From NCBI RefSeq assembly GCF_000424325.1, contig NZ_AUJR01000012.1, positions 41,432 through 105,431 on the forward strand: a DNA stretch of 64,000 nt, read 5' to 3'. The position numbers and the translations under genes were made by a program. The DNA is from [Clostridium] clostridioforme AGR2157. GTDB lineage: Bacteria; Bacillota; Clostridia; Lachnospirales; Lachnospiraceae. The number at the start of each line of letters is the position of its first letter. The stretch's first letter is position 1. A model generated the notes under the pieces. That model had not been told where the DNA came from. It saw only the letters and a program-made list of their open reading frames with translations, and ran no database searches. Shown here one piece after another: positions 59,853-64,000 of this stretch.

Positions 59853-61002
59853 TTACTCTGCTTTTGTAAGCTGTTCTATGGACCGGCCCGCGCGGATCTC
59901 TTGTAAGGCTGTCTGATAATCCTCACTCTGTGCTGAATGCCTCCCGGCACTCTTCCTGATCGCTGCCGTAAAAATTGACAGACAACAGCTCGCCTTTTCC
60001 ATAATAGCCCACATAAAAATGAAAAATCTGCAGACCAGCCTCCGTCTCCGCAGCCTCAAAGGCTTTCATGCGAAATCCGGGCAGGCTGCAGCCCGGCAGC
60101 TTGATTGGAACCGCCTCCGGCGGAATGGTCTGTAAATACGTCCGCTCCATTACCTTCGCTGGAGCCGGCTGTCCGTCTTTATCCGCATGAAAAGGCGTGA
60201 TACGGACAGCCAGGGCGCTCTCTGGCGGAAAACACACTGTTTCTCCATTCTCCCCTTCCTTAGCCGTCCAGCCCGAAGGAAGCACAATCTGCCAGCCAAG
60301 CGGAAGCGTCTGTTCTGACCAGAGGTTTTCTTTCTTCCAAAACTCCTGATTGCTTCCCGTTTCATAACTCACACGGGGAAGATAGGGATATTCGGCAAAA
60401 TCCTTCCTGTGTTTCCTGGCCCACGCCTTGGCCGGAGCGTAAAGAATGGCCTCAAATTCCATATCCTTGTTTAATTTCTTCCTGCCATCCAGAATCTTTT
60501 GATAATATGCCCGCCCATTGACCAAAGCCACGCACCGGGCATAGAGAAAACCATCATCGGAAAAATGGCTGCCCGCCCTATAGGCCCGCAATGCAATCTC
60601 CGGCTTGTCCAACTGGTACAAAAGCTCAGCCATCTTATCCTCAAACTGGTTCGCTATCTCCCAGGACAGTCCAATGGACAAGATAACGCAAAACCGCATC
60701 CATCTCCTGATTCCCGAACCATTTCCTCAGCATTTCCGGCCGCCCTGCCAAGTATCGCCGTTCTTCCTCTTCTATGTATCCAAAGTAATCCGGCTGTGTG
60801 CTGAAATGATCCTCTTCCTCCCCGCTGCAGAAATCATATGATCTCCGTCCAGAAAAACCTGTGTTCCCTTTCCAGTATCCGCGAACCTGCATCGTTCCGG
60901 CCGGATTTCAAATGCCGGATTTTTCGCAGGCGCGTCCACCGCCATGCGGGCCGCCGCCTCGCCGCAGCCAGGAAACAGCGCATATTGCAGAAAAACTCCC
61001 AT
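59853..61002 (-). pseudogene. Hypothetical gene broken by three frameshifts
   Basis: One protein can be assembled from three frames on the minus strand. It starts MGVFLQYALFPGCGEAAARM at 61002 (AAGGAAGGG upstream), shifts near 60800 into FGYIEEEERRYLAGRPEMLR, shifts near 60680 into SWEIANQFEDKMAELLYQLD, continues through WQIVLPSGWTAKEGENGE, and shifts near 59935 into SEDYQTALQEIRAGRSIEQL. The intact product would be near 380 residues. I cannot name the family. Confidence 0.62.
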
Positions 61003-61087
61003 TCCAATCCCTTCCTTCTATGTTCATGCACAGCACTCCCATAAGCCTGCCATTCAATTTTGATTCATCATGGAATCCATATGCTTC

Positions 61088-61285
61088 CTACAACTTCTTC
61101 TCGTTCACAATCTCCTGAACGGATTTGCTATTCGTATCTATTTTAACCGTATCAAGCATATGATACAATGGAATTCTCACAATGCTTCGCCCTATCACAT
61201 CTTTCATGCGGATTCCGGCAGAAATATCTTTCATTAGCCGTTCCCTTACATGCTTCTCATCTGCCACAAGAGAAATACAATGCAT
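61088..61285 (-). pseudogene. Partial hypothetical protein
   Basis: A 65-codon frame ending KIDTNSKSVQEIVNEKKL with coding-like composition but no ribosome site at the ATG. It is probably the C-terminal end of a truncated gene. Not recognised. Confidence 0.33.
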
Positions 61286-61482
61286 GTTGAGTGTGTCGTA
61301 TTGATGTCAAGGGTAGAGAAATAGAAAACTGAAAAAGTGTAGAAAACAAGGGATTTCCGAGGGTTTGGACAGTTTGGAAAAATTGTTCCGGCTCTCGGAT
61401 TCTTGCGTTCTAAAAGACAGTGGGAACTGGTCAATCGTGAAAAGTTACAGAGAGCTGAGTTGACAGGATAGAAATGGGGTGT

Positions 61483-61524
61483 GTTGTGTAGACATGATTG
61501 TTAAAAAGAATGTTGTGTAGACAG
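61483..61524. repeat. 13-bp direct repeat in a gene-free stretch
   Basis: TGTTGTGTAGACA occurs at 61483 and 61512, 29 bp apart, about 50 bp before a small frameshifted gene. The 61286-61566 stretch otherwise shows nothing recognisable. The repeats could be regulatory or remnants of an element end. Confidence 0.6.
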
Positions 61525-61566
61525 AAGTGTTTACTCATGGGTAGCAACTGCAAAGGAGGTTCACTG

Positions 61567-61739
61567 ATGCCTGATTATAAGACATTTTTTGAAAAGCTGG
61601 CTCAAGACCGCAACATCTCTGTGGAAGAAATGCGATCCATCATTGCGCCCGCATTGAAACTGGGATAAACGACCCTGACCCTGTGCGGCGAGCGCAATAT
61701 ACTCATGGTCGAAGGTTTTCAAACGTCGTACCTAATTAA
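61567..61739 (+). pseudogene. Small frameshifted protein
   Basis: After AAAGGAGG, an ATG starts MPDYKTFFEKLAQDRNISVE and EMRSIIAPALKLG, then a stop. The next frame continues INDPDPVRRAQ, the expected tail of small 80-90-residue clostridial proteins of this type. One base change would join them. Confidence 0.45.
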
Positions 61740-61778
61740 AAGGGCATTGTGCGAAAAGCCTGGCAGAAAATAAAGTGG

Positions 61779-61796
61779 TATGATGTGAGCATCATA
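61779..61796. promoter_or_regulatory. Inverted repeat upstream of the GyrI-type regulator
   Basis: TATGATG-TGAG-CATCATA is a perfect 7-bp inverted repeat 61 bp before the AraC/GyrI gene start, suitable for a dimeric regulator. Confidence 0.42.
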
Positions 61797-61856
61797 GGGA
61801 TGAGCCAAACAACACTTTGCTCATGGCTATGAACATCAAATATAGGAGGTGCTACA

Positions 61857-62786
61857 ATGCACGCATGGGAAGCAATTGAACAATCCTTGGATTTTATCGA
61901 GGTACACTTGACAGAAGAAATTTCAACGGAAGAACTGGCAAATACCGTCGGCCTGTCCCCTTTCTATTTCCAGCGCTTGTTCAAGCGACTGGTAAATAAA
62001 CCGGTTCAGGAATATGTGAAGCTCCGCCGTTTGGCAAAGGTGATTGAGAATCGGGGTGACTCCGAACAGAGAATTCTTGATGTTGCCTTGGACTATGGCT
62101 TTTCCAGCCATGCGAACTTTACACGGGCTTTCAAGGAAACGTATGGGATTACACCCGAAGACTACAGGAGGGATTTACCAATGCTCAATACATTTGATAA
62201 GCCGGAGGTATCCATGAATTACGTCCTGGTTGATGAAGGGGTCCCGCTGGTGGCAGGCGATATCATTTTGGAAATCCAGAGAAAGTCGCTGGCGAACCCG
62301 GAAGTCTACCTTGGTCTGGAGACTGCAGTTCGTATTACTGAGCAGATTCCGGTCGGTGAAGGCACTGGCGTAGACGCGCCGGGGCAGCTTTGGAAACGGT
62401 ATCATGTGGAGAAAGCCTCAATTAGGGCCAATCTCAATACCAGCGTGGAAATGGGAATGTCCCATACGGAAGATTCGGCGCAGGGCCTTTTCAATTATTT
62501 TGCGGGTGGTCTTGTCCAAAATGTTCCGAGCCAGTTGCAAGGCGGCTTCGTAAAGAAAGAACTTCCGGCAGGCGAATACATCGTTTGCAAAATTGAAGCA
62601 GAAAAATTTGAAGATTTGGTGACAGTCGCTTTGGATCAGGCTAGCAAGTACCTTTTCGGTACATGGCTACCGCACCACAACTTGGCCACGGAGCCTTTCT
62701 CTGCGGAGAAGTATTACCGAGATGTGAAGGACATGGCCTACATGGAAATTTGGGTCAAGCCTTTGCCGTTGGATAGTAGAGCCTAA
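61857..62786 (+). CDS. AraC-family regulator with GyrI-like effector domain
   Basis: A 309-residue protein with the order reversed relative to most AraC proteins. The double helix-turn-helix is N-terminal (TEELANTVGLSPFYFQRLFK; LDVALDYGFSSHANFTRAFK, then TPEDYRR by residue 103), followed by a GyrI/SOUL-like small-molecule domain (residues 118-309). Rob and BltR-like relatives sense drugs or metabolites. AGGAGGTG lies upstream of the ATG. A DUF3788 gene follows 14 bp later. Confidence 0.88.
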   Translation: MHAWEAIEQSLDFIEVHLTEEISTEELANTVGLSPFYFQRLFKRLVNKPVQEYVKLRRLAKVIENRGDSEQRILDVALDYGFSSHANFTRAFKETYGITPEDYRRDLPMLNTFDKPEVSMNYVLVDEGVPLVAGDIILEIQRKSLANPEVYLGLETAVRITEQIPVGEGTGVDAPGQLWKRYHVEKASIRANLNTSVEMGMSHTEDSAQGLFNYFAGGLVQNVPSQLQGGFVKKELPAGEYIVCKIEAEKFEDLVTVALDQASKYLFGTWLPHHNLATEPFSAEKYYRDVKDMAYMEIWVKPLPLDSRA

Positions 62787-62800
62787 GGAGGGAAATTAGG

Positions 62801-63238
62801 ATGGATTGGAATATGCTCTATTCAAATGTAACACCGCCAACGTGGGAGCAGGTCACAGAATATATCGGTAGCCCGTTATGGGCGGACTTTAATGAGCGTA
62901 TCCAGTCCGCCTACCAGATTACACCCTGCATGGAACACAGTCGCTGTTCCATGCAGGCTGGCTGGAACGTTAAGTATAAGAAGAGCGGAAAGTCTCTTTG
63001 TACACTCTACCCGATGGAAGGCTATTTTATTGCCCTCGTGGTTGTAGGAAGTCATGAGCTTACAGAGGCAGAGCTTCTTATGCCGCTATGCTCCGACTAT
63101 GTGCAAACGGTATTCAAAAACACAAAAATCGGAAATGGACAGAAGTGGTTGATGCTGGAGGTACGGGATAGAGAGATTATGGAGGATGTATTTAGCCTCA
63201 TCAATCTTCGAAAACGCATGAATACTCGACCTTTCTGA
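62801..63238 (+). CDS. DUF3788 family protein
   Basis: A 145-residue protein of the DUF3788 group, commonly encoded beside GyrI- or AraC-type regulators. Typical segments are PPTWEQVTEYIGSPLWADF near residue 9, GWNVKYKKSGKSLCTLYP near residue 54, and WLMLEVRDREIMEDVFSLI near residue 113. GGAGGG precedes the ATG. Its fold resembles small-molecule-binding domains; function unknown. Confidence 0.82.
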   Translation: MDWNMLYSNVTPPTWEQVTEYIGSPLWADFNERIQSAYQITPCMEHSRCSMQAGWNVKYKKSGKSLCTLYPMEGYFIALVVVGSHELTEAELLMPLCSDYVQTVFKNTKIGNGQKWLMLEVRDREIMEDVFSLINLRKRMNTRPF

Positions 63239-63255
63239 GTAACGTTTGTAAAATA

Positions 63256-63712
63256 GGGAGTATGAAAGTTTTTCTGTAAATAACTAAAAGTAGTAGGTCT
63301 TCTATGGTAAAATCTAATTATCATAAGGAGGCCTATTATTATGGCAAGAAGGGAAAAACAACCAGTACACAAAGTAGTAATGACAGAGGGCAAGCGCAAC
63401 ATCATCCGGGGACTGCTGGAGGAATACGACATCCATGATGCCCATGACATCCAGGAAGCCCTCAAAGACCTGCTGGGCGGCACAATCAAGGAAATGATGG
63501 AAGCCGAGATGGAGGATCATCTGGGATATGGGAGGTCTGAACGCTCCGACAGCGACGATTACCGCAACGGCTACAAGACAAAGCGCGTCAACAGCTCCTA
63601 TGGCAGCATGGACATCGATGTCCCGCAGGACCGCAACTCTACTTTTGAGCCGAAAGTGGTGAAAAAGCGCCAGAAGGACATTTCGGAGATCGACCAGAAG
63701 ATCATTTCCATG
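63256..63712 (+). mobile_element. IS256-family element A, cut by a second IS
   Basis: The left end (27 bp starting GGGAGTATGAAAG at 63256) is followed by a transposase start at 63341. The element is interrupted at 63712, directly before another copy of the same 27-bp end. Its right half would lie beyond the window. Confidence 0.78.
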
Positions 63713-63736
63713 GGGAGTATGAAAGTTTTTCTGTAA
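63341..63736 (+). pseudogene. IS256-family transposase, interrupted
   Basis: The first 124 codons are a normal IS256-family (Mutator-type) N-terminus: KVVMTEGKRNIIRGLLEEYD, EAEMEDHLGYGRSERSDSDD, YRNGYKTKRVNSSYGSMDID. After EIDQKIISM the frame reads into the end sequence of element B and stops. AAGGAGG precedes the ATG. The DDE catalytic part is missing. Confidence 0.8.
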
Positions 63737-64000
63737 ATAGCTATCAAGCAGTAGGTCTTCTATGATAAAATCTATTATCATAAGCAGGCCTATTATTATG
63801 GCGAGAAGAGAAAAGCAACCTGTACACAAGGTAGTTATGACGGAGGGCAAAAGGAACATTGTCCATCAGTTGTTGGAGGAGTATGACATCCAGACTGCTG
63901 AGGACATCCAGGAGGCCCTGAAAGACCTTCTGGGAAGTACCCTGAAAGAGATGATGGAGGCTGAGATGGATGACCACCTCGGTTATGAAAAATCGGAACG
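63713..64000 (+). mobile_element. IS256-family element B, inserted into element A (right end beyond window)
   Basis: Begins with the same 27 bp as element A (63713-63739) but then differs at many positions, so it is a related, not identical, element. It lies exactly within element A's transposase gene. Confidence 0.78.
63798..64000 (+). CDS. IS256-family transposase (3' partial)
   Basis: The first 67 residues are visible, starting MARREKQPVHKVVMTEGKRN and continuing DIQEALKDLLGSTLKEMMEA. The sequence differs from element A's product in several residues (VHQLL for IRGLL, QTAED for HDAHD), so it is a separate element type. It runs off the right edge; whether it is intact cannot be seen. Confidence 0.8.
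   Translation, partial: MARREKQPVHKVVMTEGKRNIVHQLLEEYDIQTAEDIQEALKDLLGSTLKEMMEAEMDDHLGYEKSE

Overview
The window reads as chromosome of an anaerobic, gut-type Clostridia, most likely Lachnospiraceae of the Enterocloster/[Clostridium] bolteae type. This is an inference from moderate GC, strong GGAGG ribosome binding sites and the gene mix: a molybdenum hydroxylase, an aldehyde:ferredoxin-oxidoreductase-like enzyme, a double-cubane Fe-S protein pair, YedF, GlgC/GlgD, and TRAP and ABC importers. No tRNA, rRNA or CRISPR array was seen.

Layout. 0-4.6 kb: xanthine dehydrogenase-type xdhABC (xdhA runs off the left edge) and a purine permease. 4.7-7.1 kb: glgC-glgD. 7.4-9.3 kb: an ATP-driven activator plus double-cubane protein pair. 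9.4-14.1 kb (minus): a catabolic operon of RraA-like aldolase, D-hydroxyacid dehydrogenase, decayed symporter, DASS transporter and amidohydrolase, with a divergent LysR gene. 15.4 kb: yedF. 16-28.8 kb (minus): a long collinear run of tandem-rhodanese lipoprotein, small membrane protein, VTT/DedA-like protein, Fe-S reductase, bifunctional glycosyltransferase, APH-like kinase, second VTT protein, second rhodanese lipoprotein, YnjBCD-type ABC importer and nucleoside hydrolase. It recalls the E. coli ydjXYZ-ynjABCDEF neighbourhood and is the most interesting system here. 29-36 kb (minus): a FAD/Rieske oxidoreductase, a tiny Cys-rich protein, and a FecBCD-type importer translationally packed against an AOR-family gene. 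36-40 kb: DegV, Fe-S aldo/keto reductase, flavodoxin and a SpoU methylase. 40-45.6 kb: a second amidohydrolase with a TRAP transporter, whose DctM gene has an in-frame UGA, and a LysR gene. 45.9-52 kb: a DUF5107/TPR protein, an AraC regulator and a sugar ABC system that has lost its ATPase and half its permease.

52-64 kb is a mosaic of broken and mobile DNA: a toxin-antitoxin pair with a frameshifted toxin, IS91- and ISLre2-like remnants, an intact more A/T-rich two-component/ABC module of lantibiotic- or bacitracin-resistance type with four 11-bp-spaced operator repeats, fragments of a lipoprotein, a helicase and a cytosine methylase, a thrice-frameshifted gene, a GyrI-type AraC regulator, and two nested IS256-family elements at the right edge.

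Together the left half imports and oxidises purines and aldehydes with Mo/W and Fe-S enzymes, and takes up organic acids and amidohydrolase substrates under LysR control. The right end is a hotspot of insertion and gene decay. Several short tandem duplications (12-16 bp) sit in or just upstream of translation start regions, a recurring trait of this stretch.
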